DNA of 64,000 nt. It comes from Drosophila persimilis. Taxonomy: Eukaryota > Arthropoda > Insecta > Diptera > Drosophilidae. Each line of letters opens with the position of its first letter. Within the stretch, counting starts at the first letter, position 1. The stretch is taken from NCBI RefSeq assembly GCF_003286085.1, contig NW_020825289.1, positions 8,184,001-8,248,000 on the forward strand, read 5' to 3'. This document shows positions 13,447-24,025 of this stretch, piece by piece. A program made the position numbers and the translations under genes. The notes beneath the pieces were generated by a model, which saw nothing but the letters and a program-made list of their open reading frames with translations, ran no database searches and had not been told where the DNA came from.

Positions 13447-15058
13447 CTTGTGTCAACAAAACCTCAGTTTCGAATACTTCTCGTAGCGCAGATCCTTGTC
13501 TTTTCGGTTGTGTGGTCGTGGTCCTATGTGTAAATATACAAATGTAGGAAGCACACATGAGTACTTGTTTTGTGTTGAGCAGCAGAGTGATATACATAGG
13601 GACACTTAAATGACACCAATGACACTTAAATCTGATGCTGGTTTGGTTTTCTTTTCTACAATCGGTTGCTTATTGCTACTGAGACACATTAGAATGTCTT
13701 TATCCATGGAAGCCTTTGGTTAAATGTTCTCAGATTCTGAGATTACATTTCTGATAAAATATTATTACAGCTACACCAGTAAGAAGCCCCAACATGCATA
13801 GGAATGATTGCAATATGTGATTCTATCCAGTCTTCGGAATTTTTCAGTCCTTAAGGAATATCCTTTTGAGCGCATCGTCAAGCAAAATCCGCTCTAAGGG
13901 TATTAAAAGGCAACGAGCGTCCCGGAAAAGTTCACGGCACCCACTTAAGCGATGACTGAGTGGTGGGTCCCTCTGCCTGAGCCTGCACCTGACTCGGGTT
14001 CTTTACCTGCACCTGGACCAGGGCCTGGGCCTGGGCCTGAACCTGACTCTCGGGGCCACTTGGAAATTGCTTTGAAGAGCTGCTGCTGCTGCCACTGCTG
14101 CTTGCTTTCTTATCTCACTAAAATAGGCATTGTTCCGCCGTTCTCGTGTGCCCGCTGCCCCTTTCTTTTGATTTTTCCCAGGCACGCATGAAAATTGTTT
14201 TCCTTTTGTTTGGGCTTTGGCCGAGGCACCAGCAGACAGAAGACAACAACGGCAAAGGTGAAAGGTTGTTGGCAGCAACAGGAACTATAAGAGAGCTAAG
14301 TGCGTGCTGAGGGAACGGAATGCGCAGGAAGCCTCCATATAGGCACAGGCACAAAAAGGCCCCTAATGACAATGATAATGGAGTTCACCGTCGCATGGAC
14401 CAATTCTGGCAGGTCGAGATTGAAAATTGGCAAAAATGGCGAGCAAAGCGGAATTGGTGTTGTGTTGAATGAATGGCAGCCGGAAACTGTGCCAGCGGTT
14501 GATACTGTTATGAGTGCTTTGTGCCACTTTAAGGGTAACCTCAAATCGTGTTAAAGCTCTACCCTTTATCCCTTCGAAATTCTGCCTGAGCCAGAGAGCC
14601 CGAGATCTCCAGAGCCCCGATTGTTCCACCACTAGCCACACGATAGATTAGCAAATCGATAAATATAATCGCATTGAATGCATGCCAGGCCAATTCCAAA
14701 GTGGATAAAGGATGCTGCTTGGCATCATGACAGAAGACGATTTATAATCGCATTAAAATTTGTGTAAATCTTGGGACCCATACATATATATGTATAATCG
14801 TGCATATCTATTACCATACGGAATCAGAGGTATATATCTACTTATCCAAAGCAATCTAGCGCGAGAGACAAACGGCAGCCACTTAAATGCTGTCGCATGT
14901 GAAAAACCGCAAGCTGCATTCTTCACCAGGATTGGGGATGGGGAAATGGCATAGGGTATAGGTTAGAGGGTGTGGGATATAGGGAGATTGAAAACGAATG
15001 GGATGGCGAAAGTAGAGACAGCTAAGAAAGACATTATGCGACGGCATGGAACCACAAG

Positions 15059-15080
15059 CACACACACACACACACACACA
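15059..15080. repeat. CA dinucleotide microsatellite
   Basis: Eleven uninterrupted CA units are visible. Ordinary simple-sequence repeat in intergenic DNA. Confidence 0.95.
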
Positions 15081-15726
15081 ACAATTTCACAGACAATGAA
15101 TACATTGGCAAAATGCGGGTGGGGGGGATTGGTAGCAAATGGCAAGATGCAATAATACAAGGTGAGGCAGAGAGTAAATAAGCTTCCCGAAGTGCTGGAA
15201 TGCCGCACCTAATATTAACACACCTTGGACAGCAGGACAAAGAAATTTAAATAAATGCATGTACACGAATTGCACAGAAAAAAATCACAACAATTGGCCA
15301 CACGAGTGGTTGGGTGGAGAAGGAGACGCAGAAGGCAGCATAAAGAGATTTCGAGACGGTTGGGGGCGGTATAAGCACTCGAGGACAACGGGCGAGCGAT
15401 GACTTTGCATTTTGCATTACATTTTGCTTGTTGCAACAAAGCAGTTTGTAAATTATTGCAGAATCCCTCCACCTACCAGGAAGGCTAACACCAGGCTCCT
15501 TCTTGCTGTTTTTGTTTTCTTCCTCTTTGGTTTGGCAAGCACTTTTGCAATAGCGGTATTCCCAAAGAAGAGTTTGATCGGAGCGGAGCGTGTAGCAACA
15601 GAAAGCCTACTAGATGTTCGACCATGGGTTATGCAAGAGAAGGAGGGGTGTATTTTATGTATTAGTTGCCAATTTACCTTTCTACTTCTATCTGACTGAT
15701 CCCACCGCACTCCTAATCTAGGCACC

Positions 15727-16155
15727 TCCAAATCTTGGCCATCGGCCAGCTTACCCGTGGGTCCAACGATGCGACGTTGCCTCTTGTGTCGTCTGTGTGG
15801 TTGTCGTTGCACTCTTCGGTCTCCTGGTCCTAGTCCTCTGCTGCCGCTGCACTGGGCCCTTTGCCTCTTCTTCTTCTTGATCACTAGAATTCGACTCCTC
15901 GTTCTCGCCAAGCTGGCGTTCGAAGTCGTCTTTTCGGCTCAACGGTACTTCTTCGAAAAAGAGTCATATCGTGGTTGGCTGAGAACTAAATGCATCGTGT
16001 TCGTGAGTTTCGGTGTTGGTGTTCGGCTGCTCTTCGCTCTCTGCTGTTGTCCACTCCTCTGTTGCTTTATTCCGCTGCTGCTTTGTTCTATGGGTGAGCT
16101 GTTCATTTAGCGGATTTTGGGTATTATTTCTGCTTTCCCTACTCGAATAAAACTA
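15727..16155 (-). other. Coding-like stretch with one in-frame TGA, doubtful
   Basis: On the minus strand one frame is open from a TAG near 16160, is interrupted by a single TGA (ATA-TGA-CTC, near 15965), and stays open to a TAA near 15745. Both halves have protein-like composition (polar, Glu/Gln/Thr-rich, e.g. NEESNSSDQEEEEAKGP in the second half) and the second ends at a consensus-like donor, CACGG|GTAAGC. No in-frame ATG was found, so translation would need an upstream exon. It may be a real exon, a pseudogene piece, or purine-rich noncoding DNA. Confidence 0.2.
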
Positions 16156-16558
16156 GCCTTTTTGTACATACATACATATGTACATATATAGGAATGTGGG
16201 TCTCCAGGTAAGGTTCCTCACAATGTATACATCTTTGGAATGGTCATTGGCATGCCTGTCACCTAGCAGCAGCTTAGGGAAAACACCACAGAAGCCGGAT
16301 TCGCTTTGATCTGATGCTAAGAAATATTAAAATCTTACTCTGGAATACGAGTACCACTAATGTTGAGTGCTGGAGTTATTTTAAGCCATCCTTGTTGTTG
16401 CTGCTTACACACGCAAATGTCTTATTTATGCTCAGCACTTTTTACCACTAGTCCCCTCTCTTTCACCCTTCCTAGAGAGATACATAGTTGCACCCGCACA
16501 TGCTAGCGTCAACTTTTTGCGGCTGAATGTCTTCGCCTTTGCTGGCTGCTTCTTGCTT

Positions 16559-16562
<4 letters not shown>

Positions 16563-16593
<31 letters not shown>
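16563..16593. repeat. CT dinucleotide microsatellite
   Basis: About 15 uninterrupted CT units, of the GAGA/CT type common in fly regulatory DNA; in GAGA orientation it could bind GAGA factor. No promoter is evident beside it. Confidence 0.95.
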
Positions 16594-16600
<7 letters not shown>

Positions 16601-18968
16601 TCTCTCAAGTCTGCGTACTCTGATTCTCCTTTTTCCCTGGGTCTGGGTCTTCTTCTTCCCTTAGCGGTGCCCTGGCCCTCGCCGCATGTTCATTGTGGCT
16701 TCACTTGCAAATGTTGCAAAATAAACTGTAGATGCTTGTGTTAGTGGGTGGAGGAGTGCGTTTGCCCTGCGAAATGCAACTACAGTGGAACCTCCATGGA
16801 TGGACAGCATATACACACAAAAGCTGTGGCGGGACAGGAAAGTAAATATCACTTAGTATATGTAGATAGTCAAGGTTCTTGATCCCTAAATAACACCTCC
16901 TTGGGTGCATGCCTTTCCGACTTGCAATAGATAATTCGAAAGAGCTCTTGCCAGACTTTTCACTGTTTCATTTTCTATATTCTCCGACTTGGTCCTTTCT
17001 GGTGAGTCCGCAGAAGTTAGTTTCCCATCTGCTTGTGGACCGTTAGTCGGTGAGTTAAGGGTTTATCAGGGCACTTAGGATTATGAACGCTGTGCTGAAT
17101 TAAGGGACAGTGCATATGCTGGCATCTCCAAAAGGAATCCCGTTTATTATTCATTTTTAAAGGAGCCAAGCAGCCCAAAAATCCATACACTACCTCATTT
17201 TGTAATCCTCCAATCAAATGGCAATCCCAGGCAGAGCGCTTGTTCAGTGCAACACAAAGATCAGATAGCATTGGCTTCTGCTTCTGCTTCTTCTTCTTCT
17301 ATTCCTTCGTTTGGTGGCGCTTCCTTGGCAGGACTTCTCTCCGCCCCCACCCCCGCCCTGCCCCTGTCTCTGGGCCATACTTCAACTTCAGCTGCGGCTT
17401 TCTTATGCAAAAATGCATTGTTGCCGCTTGTTATTTTTGCATAAAAGAAAATTGTTTATTTAGCTTTGGATATACTATACATATACATATATATCTGTAT
17501 ATCTGTATGTATGTATGTATGTACCATCCTATGTAGATTTGACTAGGACTGACAATGGAGTGGATTCCATGAGGATGACTTGCCCTTGCACCGCACATTT
17601 TTCGTTCTCTTTTGGTAAATAGAGTGGGGACCAAAGAGCTGCTTGCCCCGGACTCTAATAGACCCTTGCCCAAGCCTTTTTTATGCTGCTTATTATGGCT
17701 GGAGAGGATTCACAGTGGCAGACCACCATTCATCCGCCCTGTATATCCTTCTTATTTATTGTCAGGGAATTTCGAGTCGAGTTTTCATTTTAATATGGTT
17801 ATAATATACAATTTTTTAATGGCACATAATAACGTTAACTGCGGACTCGTCCTCGTCCTTGTCGTTGTCGTTGTCGTCGTGGTTGACTCTAACTTAATAA
17901 GCAGCAAGTTAAAGTTTTTCCAGGGTGGGGAAAAGAGGTCTGCTGGACACGTTATGCAATTTAACACAATTATTTAAAATTCAGCAAACTTCTGTGGAAG
18001 TGGGGCATGAAAAGTGTGCGAGAGAAACTTTCCAACCGGGCTGCCAACCTGCCCCCAACTGCAGCGCCCCAACTGCTACTTGAAACGACGCGATGGGTCA
18101 GTCCGTGTAGCACTGGCAACTTTTAAATTAACCCTAATTCAGAATGCAACAGCAGCAGTAGCAACAAAATAAATACAAAAGGAACTAAATACAAAAAAAA
18201 AAAATGAATGGGGAGAGGGCAGTTCCAGAGAAGGGGAAGGGGAAAGAATAGGGAGAGCGAGCAACTTTGCAATATTCTTGCACATTTTTCAACTTTAACA
18301 ATTTATTAAATGGGTCAAAAGCCACTAAAACTTCATTTATCATTGCATGAGCAGGCAATGCACCACGCCCCCCGTGCCAACAGAACCACCCACCCACCCT
18401 CAATCCTACAGCCGCCCCCCTTCGAGGCCAACCGGCCAGCACGTCAGCCCGTTGAAATGCCAACAAATCGCAGAGACGAATGAGCTTGGCCAAACTTGAA
18501 GCGCTTCCGGAATGCCACAACTATTTTTTTCCACCTACCACTTAGTTGTAGGACCAGAGGTATGCTGGCACCTTGGATACACACGTCATCATGTGCAGGT
18601 TGCAGAAAAAACCATCCATTGATCCAGAATGAATCGTAAGTATCTTTTTTATTGAATCCTTTGGATATAGGTTGATGATGAATACACAGTATTTCCTGAG
18701 GCATGTACTTATCTCCTTCATTTTTTATTTATATGAATTTTCCAGTCCACTTTTAAAAGAGAATGCAATGAAAAGTTACAGTCATGTGTCGGGGTTTGAA
18801 AAGTTACTAAGAATTCCACATCGCGTGATGACCCAGTACATATGTATGGTAGATACCAGGACTCCCACTCTGAAAGCGAAGCATAGTTCTAAATTTACAC
18901 GAAGAAGGCTTTCCGATGACATATCCTTATATCCCTTGAGTCCAGAACATCTACTGGCTTTCAGTAGC

Positions 18969-19718
18969 TTATCCAATCAATCGATTGCCTTTTGAAATGC
19001 CAGTTGTTGGACGGTGCGTGGGTGGCCTTGGGGTATTGCCTGTGCTGGGTGTTCGGTCGGGGAACAAAAATACGAGAGTCCTTGTGGGTCGCGTTGTTCC
19101 TGGAACAAGTGAGCTTGTGGAAGCTCTTGAGGGCGCAACTGTCGGCTCCTTGAATATGAATTCTAAACGCCTTGTTGTGGACTTCAGAGGAGATCTGGCC
19201 CGTGCTGGAGTTGTTGGCTGGGATGGACGCACTTTCGGAACCGATGGCACCCGTGGACGGATCGGTGATCTGGTCCTTAAGGTGGGTCGGATTGTAGGTC
19301 GTACGTACGGTCGCGTCGGTAAGAGTCTTGTGGGCATTCGAGACCAAATCAGAAACGTCCGCGTTGTCCGTATGGCAGTTGTGGGAGACTTTGTCGTTCT
19401 GATGCCGGGAATCGCACGTCTTGCGGTGGTGGCTACTGGGGATCTTCTGGTTGTGCGCACTGGTTGAGATCTTGGTTTTGGTGTCGTCCGTCTACGGGTC
19501 GGTCTTTGTGTAACTGGCAAACGTCTCGTCGGTTTCAGTGGAACTGGGGGTCTTCTGGTGGGTCTTGGAGCCGGTCTGAATGGCGCTGGAGCTCGCCCAA
19601 GTGAATCCGGAAGAGATATGGATGGTGCTGCTGGGGCCTTGGGTGGTGAGGAGGCCGTTCCATTTCCCTGAACAGCCAAGCAGAGTCCCAAGAACACGAT
19701 CCCCAACGCGTGGCGCAT
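18969..19718 (-). CDS. Secreted basic Pro/Thr/Arg-rich protein
   Basis: Single-exon gene of 249 aa. The first ~20 residues (MRHALGIVFLGLCLAVQGNG) are a clear signal peptide. The rest is almost wholly Pro, Thr, Arg and Ser, strongly basic, with no cysteine in the mature part and no recognised fold. A roughly ten-residue unit starting PTRR recurs around residues 53-80, and many dibasic RR pairs offer processing sites. Stop TAA at 18971-18969. A TATA box lies only about 40 bp before the ATG. I do not recognise an orthologue. By composition it could be a mucin-like, matrix or seminal protein, or a precursor of Pro/Arg-rich antimicrobial peptides; the last is only inference, from composition, a NF-kB-like site upstream and the nearby drosocin/attacin genes. 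Confidence 0.75.
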   Translation of the reverse strand: MRHALGIVFLGLCLAVQGNGTASSPPKAPAAPSISLPDSLGRAPAPFRPAPRPTRRPPVPLKPTRRLPVTQRPTRRRTTPKPRSQPVRTTRRSPVATTARRAIPGIRTTKSPTTAIRTTRTFLIWSRMPTRLLPTRPYVRPTIRPTLRTRSPIRPRVPSVPKVRPSQPTTPARARSPLKSTTRRLEFIFKEPTVAPSRASTSSLVPGTTRPTRTLVFLFPDRTPSTGNTPRPPTHRPTTGISKGNRLIG

Positions 19719-19750
19719 TGTCAGTGATCTGTGCGACGGGATTCCGGATT

Positions 19751-19758
19751 TATTTATA
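19751..19758 (-). promoter_or_regulatory. TATA box of the basic secreted protein gene
   Basis: TATAAATA on the minus strand, with its first T 40 nt from the ATG at 19718. An initiator-like TCACT at 19727-19723 fits a start at 19725, giving a leader of about 7 nt, which is unusually short. Confidence 0.65.
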
Positions 19759-19764
19759 CTCGTA

Positions 19765-19774
19765 GGGGAATCTG
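19765..19774 (+). promoter_or_regulatory. NF-kB-like site near the TATA box
   Basis: GGGGAATCTG matches GGGRNNYYYY in nine of ten positions and lies 7 bp upstream (in gene orientation) of the TATA box of the basic secreted protein gene. It resembles the stronger sites in the drosocin and attacin promoters, but a single 9/10 match can arise by chance. Confidence 0.3.
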
Positions 19775-20000
19775 GAGACGAGTCTGGAAAGGAAGAAGAG
19801 TCTTTCAGTTCGAGTAAACACAGCTGGGGAAAGGTAAGACAATAGGTGTCCGATTTGGCTGTTGTTTTCTGTGACTTATTTTCTTCACTCGGTTGTTAAA
19901 CGTTTATTAAACATACATAAATACATACTCGTAATTACATGATTTCTTGTGTTTGTTCGGTTCGATTTTGGGGATCGGTATGTATATTTTTAATTATTTA

Positions 20001-20025
20001 GTATAGTATAGTATAGTATAGTATA
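20001..20025. repeat. GTATA pentanucleotide array
   Basis: Five uninterrupted copies of GTATA. Simple repeat in intergenic DNA. Confidence 0.9.
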
Positions 20026-20744
20026 TCGTATCTATGTATATAGAAAGAGGTTTAGCTCAACAAACATAACGCGAGTGCCATTGTACAGTATGCATAATAC
20101 TAAAGTTCATTTACCCGAAAATCTGGTGCTGTACACAAGAACTAGCATAGGTATCTTTATAATGTAATAATCATAACTCGAAAATAACAATATCTTTTAT
20201 GTATACAGTATTTATTTATATAGATAGCTATAGATGAAATCAGTAAAAATATCTCCTAGGTACAGATACAGTGTAGTTTCCTCTTCGATTTTGGTGCGCC
20301 AACTTCCATATACTATACATATACATACATATAGATATATATGTATATTTCATATAATTATCTTTTGCATTCTGGTTGCTTTCGTAGGTATTTGAAAATA
20401 TGTACGTCTGTCTCCTCAATATTCCTGTCTATCATTTTTGTTCCTATATCTTGTTGTGTGTAAAAATTAAAATATTCAACAGTTGATTGCAATGAGGCGG
20501 ATTTTCATAATATCATTCGTTACAATATCCTTGGGTCTCCTTCACTTCTTCACTTTTGTTTTTCTACTTTGGTTATTCGTTTTAGTTCCCTTTTTTTAGT
20601 TTTACTCGTAGTTGTGTTTAATGCTTTCTTTCGTTTAATTAGTAAATATTCCTTTATGGAGCTATGATTTTAATTTTGGTTATTTAAGTGTTTCCTACCC
20701 TCGTTTTGTTTGTTTGTGTTACACGATTTATAGGTACTTTATGT

Positions 20745-20797
20745 GTGATTTCATGGGTGATTTGATTGGTGATTTCATGCGTGATTTGATTGGTGAT
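20745..20797. repeat. 12/24-bp tandem repeat
   Basis: Alternating 12-mers GTGATTTCATGS and GTGATTTGATTG form two copies of a 24-bp dimer followed by a partial copy. The open frame it creates is a by-product of its length being a multiple of three. Confidence 0.9.
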
Positions 20798-21438
20798 CGC
20801 CCAACAAAAATGTTGCACTGGCTGGTGGCGGCTAGAGCTTCCAGTGCGTTGCAAATGAAATATAACAGGCCTATAAATATTATAGATTGCACAGAGTTGT
20901 TTCTATATATATTGTATAGTATTGTATTACTTATGTATTTGTATTGCCAGCAATCAACTGCAATCACGGTGTCATTATAAATTAAGTATTATAGAATATA
21001 TTCTATATTTTAACTAAGAAATACATCAAAACTACAAGGAAAATGTACCTAAATGTTTGTATTTTTTAAAGAAACTATTGAATTACCAATCGGAAATGTT
21101 TGCAACCGTTTAGTCACCCACCGTTTAGTCGTACAATATCCCGATATTTATACCCGATGTGGATGCCTCCCTTCCTGCCCTGCGTATATGGTATTTCCTA
21201 TATAAAATATATGTGTATGTGTGGTTTTTGTTGTATATTGTATTCTATGCTACTTGCAGATCGTATATTGATTGCACAACAAATCAAAATAAAGCGTTAT
21301 GCGTTATGCAATTTATATTGCAGGCCAATGTCCAAGATATGTTTGCGGTTATATTTGTTGTTGTTCTTTCGTTCAATCATTTTCGGATTACATGAGTGAC
21401 TGTGACTGTACTGGGGGACTGCACTGTACTGTGTGTCC

Positions 21439-24025
21439 TTACTGCGCGAATGGATTGTGCGGATTGGCGCCGGGAATGTCCAGATTGCCGCCAGTGGTCT
21501 GATAGGTGCCGTAGGGTCCGCCATTGGGATTCATCTCGTTCAGACGGGAGTTGGACAGGGCCCGTGGTATGGGATTGCTGGGCACCCCGTGCGGCGCCAG
21601 ATGCGAGGTTTCTTCGGCCACCTGGAGGCAAGACAGGATTAGCGGATTGGTACCCAATGATCGGGCATTGGGTAAACTCACCTGATGCGGATCCTCGGTG
21701 ACGGGTATGTCTGAGATGAAGCCCTGCTCCTTGCGATAGAAGTTGACGAAAATAAAGAGGCCGAGCACCAGGAGGCAGGCAATACCATACCAACGGAAGG
21801 TAGCAGTAGTACCGTAGTAGGTGACGAACATTCCCCCAATAATGGCGCCACAGCCGCGACCGAGCCCATGGTGGATGCCCTGGAGCACGCCCTGGCCGGA
21901 GGCACGCAGGTGCTTGGGCGTGTTGTGGGCAATGTACGAGCAGCAGGCAGCCCAGACGGCGGCATGGGTGATGCCCTGCATCAGCTCGAAGGGGAGCACC
22001 ATCCAGGGATTGGTCAGGTACGAGATGTACAGGAATCGCAGGACATTGCCGATCAGGCCCAGGCAAAGGACCTTCACGTGGCCGATCTGGGTGATCAGAC
22101 GGAAGCTGAAGAAGTAGGCAAAGATCTCGGACACGTGATTGATCACGGACGCCACACCGAAGAGGGTGGGCGTGCCGCCATAGTCCTGCAGGTGCCAGAA
22201 CAGAAAGGTGAAGATCAGGCCGATTCCGAAGCCCATGAACCAGGCAACGAACAGAAACGAGGCCGTCTTCACGTCCTTGAAGTGCGTGAGCACCGTCATC
22301 CACTCGGGCAGCTCCTTGGCCGTCTGCGCGAACACCTTGGACTCGGCGCCAATGTGCGGCTGTGGCTGATGGCCGCCGGCCGGGAAACTACTGGCGCCCC
22401 CTGAGGCGGCGCTGCCGCTACCCACTGCCAGTGATGGTAGATTGAGCTGAGCGGCCAGCTGGTTCATCGACTCATCCTCGGCGGCCTTCTTGCTGGGGTC
22501 CACAAACTGTGCGGAGGCCTGCTGCTGCTGCTCGTCCAGCGGGTCGTACTTGAAGGTGATCTTCGAGGCCGAGATGATGGCGCAGGTCATCAGCACCGAG
22601 AAGATGGAGAAGCAGATGTTGTAGTTCTTCTCCTTGTTGCCCGCACCGCAGGGATGGTTGGAGAACGAGGTAGAGTGGTCGAGGGCAATGCCCACCAGGA
22701 ACATGGAGATGCCCCAGCCCAGCGAGCCGAACATGCGCTGGTGTCCATACTTGTCCGCATCCTCGCCCAGCAGCGTTATCACCGCCGAGTCCGCCAGAGT
22801 GATGGCCGGGGCACTGAAGAACTCCCCAATGAGGATCACCAGCAGCAGCAGAAAGAAGGCCTTTTGGATATCCTAAAAGAAGCGAAGATCAACAGGTCAG
22901 TAATCATCGTGGCAGATTGTCTCTCCCTCTCTCTGTCCCCACCGGCGTCCTGTAGACCATGGAACTGAAGATGGGCGTCACATAGTCGCGATGGTACTTG
23001 TCGTCGTAGTTGCTCACAAAGTTGATGTGCACCGGCGAGATGCCTGCATCGATTCTGGGCAACAGCAGGGATCTCTTGCTCCGGCTGTGAGCGGCCTCGG
23101 CCTCCTCCAGGGCCTCCTCCGCGGGCATAGTGCCCTGATCTGTGGAAAATCATTCGATATTATCAAAGTCCTAATACTATGCTCTGATATTGCAGGAAAC
23201 TAGAGATCAGATATTAGCGGTATTATATTTAAAAAATACGAAATACATTTGGTAGGAAAGAGGTAGATCTACCTACCCTGATCCCAGTCGTACATGGCCG
23301 AGAGATCGCGCTTGGTACGCGTGTAGGTCAGCACGAAGTCCGTGGCATTCCGGCGCTCGATGCAGTTGATGGCCTCCGGCCGGATGAAGCTCAGCGGAAT
23401 GGTGAAGAGCACCCAGCAGGCCAGCGAGCCCAGCAGCAGCTTCTTGCCCTGGCGACAGCGATCTGCGTAGGATCCCCAGAAGGGGGCTGACAGGAACTCG
23501 ACGAACGGCCGCATGCCCACCAGGATGCCGCACTGGCCCGGATTCATGCCCATCTGCTTGAAGTAGACGCCCATCAGCGGGAAGAGCGAGCCGAAGGCCG
23601 CGTAGAAGAAAAAGTAGAAGCTCTTAACCGGTATCAACTCCCGTTCGGTGCTCGCGCCGAAGAACATTTCCAGGATGTCCGAGTGGCCGCGTATTTTGTG
23701 CGTTGATTCCTTGGCCTCCGGATATCTGCAAATGGGGAAAGTATCTTGTTCAGTATCTCGCGAAGCCGCTCTGTGGAGGGGGTGCTTACAAATTGGGATC
23801 CACCTCGCCGGTCGCCTCCACATCCACGCGAGGCCTGGCCCCTGGAGGACCGTATCCAGCTGCCTGCTGCTCCACCCCGTAGTTGCCCTGGTCGTAGCCA
23901 CCTGTTGACTGCTGCTCATAGCCGTAACCCGCACCCTGCTGGCCATAGCCAGGTACTGCCGCTGATGGCGCCCCAAAGGGATTGGGTGCAGCTCCGCCTC
24001 CTCCTCCAGCATTGTAGGGATTCAT
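21439..24025 (-). CDS. MFSD6-like major facilitator superfamily transporter
   Basis: Five coding exons: 24025-23790, 23725-23277, 23139-22943, 22872-21682 and 21621-21439, joining in phase to 751 aa. The N-terminal ~75 residues are Gly/Tyr/Gln/Pro-rich and cytosolic. Then come KSFYFFFYAAFGSLFPLMGVYFKQMGM and a two-block set of about 12 membrane helices; the motif between helices 2 and 3 (GMRPFVEFLSAPFWGSYADR) is typical of MFSD6 (MFS_1_like) proteins. A long extracellular insert follows, then a Gln/Ala/Ser-rich central loop, then the second half including the motif CCSYIAHNTPKHLRASGQG. Human MFSD6 is about 790 aa with the same layout. The substrate is not established. The last intron (21681-21622, 60 nt) has no stop and keeps frame, so its retention would add 20 residues. 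D. melanogaster jef is a possible orthologue, from memory. Confidence 0.85.

Larger units (their letters stand above)
13447..18968. other. Intergenic region with microsatellites
   Basis: About 5.5 kb between the prominin-family gene and the basic secreted protein gene. I see no confident gene. It holds a CCTGGG/CCTGCA-type hexamer stretch at 13977-14050, a CA repeat at 15059, a CT repeat at 16563, an ATGT run near 17500, GTCGTT-type repeats near 17850-17880, and a coding-like minus-strand stretch at 15727-16155 listed separately. Confidence 0.55.
19719..21438. other. Intergenic, AT-rich, likely 3' UTR of the MFS gene
   Basis: No gene seen. It contains a GTATA pentamer array at 20001 and a 12/24-bp tandem repeat at 20745. 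The part adjoining 21438 should be the 3' UTR of the MFSD6-like gene; no single polyadenylation site stands out. Confidence 0.5.

Noticed and set aside
15757..16110. 117-codon plus ORF rich in Cys and Leu
   Set aside because: Composition is that of an antisense frame of Glu/Gln-rich sequence; the minus strand is the more coding-like one.
18985..19467. 160-codon plus ORF rich in Val/Gly/Arg
   Set aside because: Antisense shadow of the Pro/Thr/Arg-rich secreted protein, which has signal peptide and TATA box.
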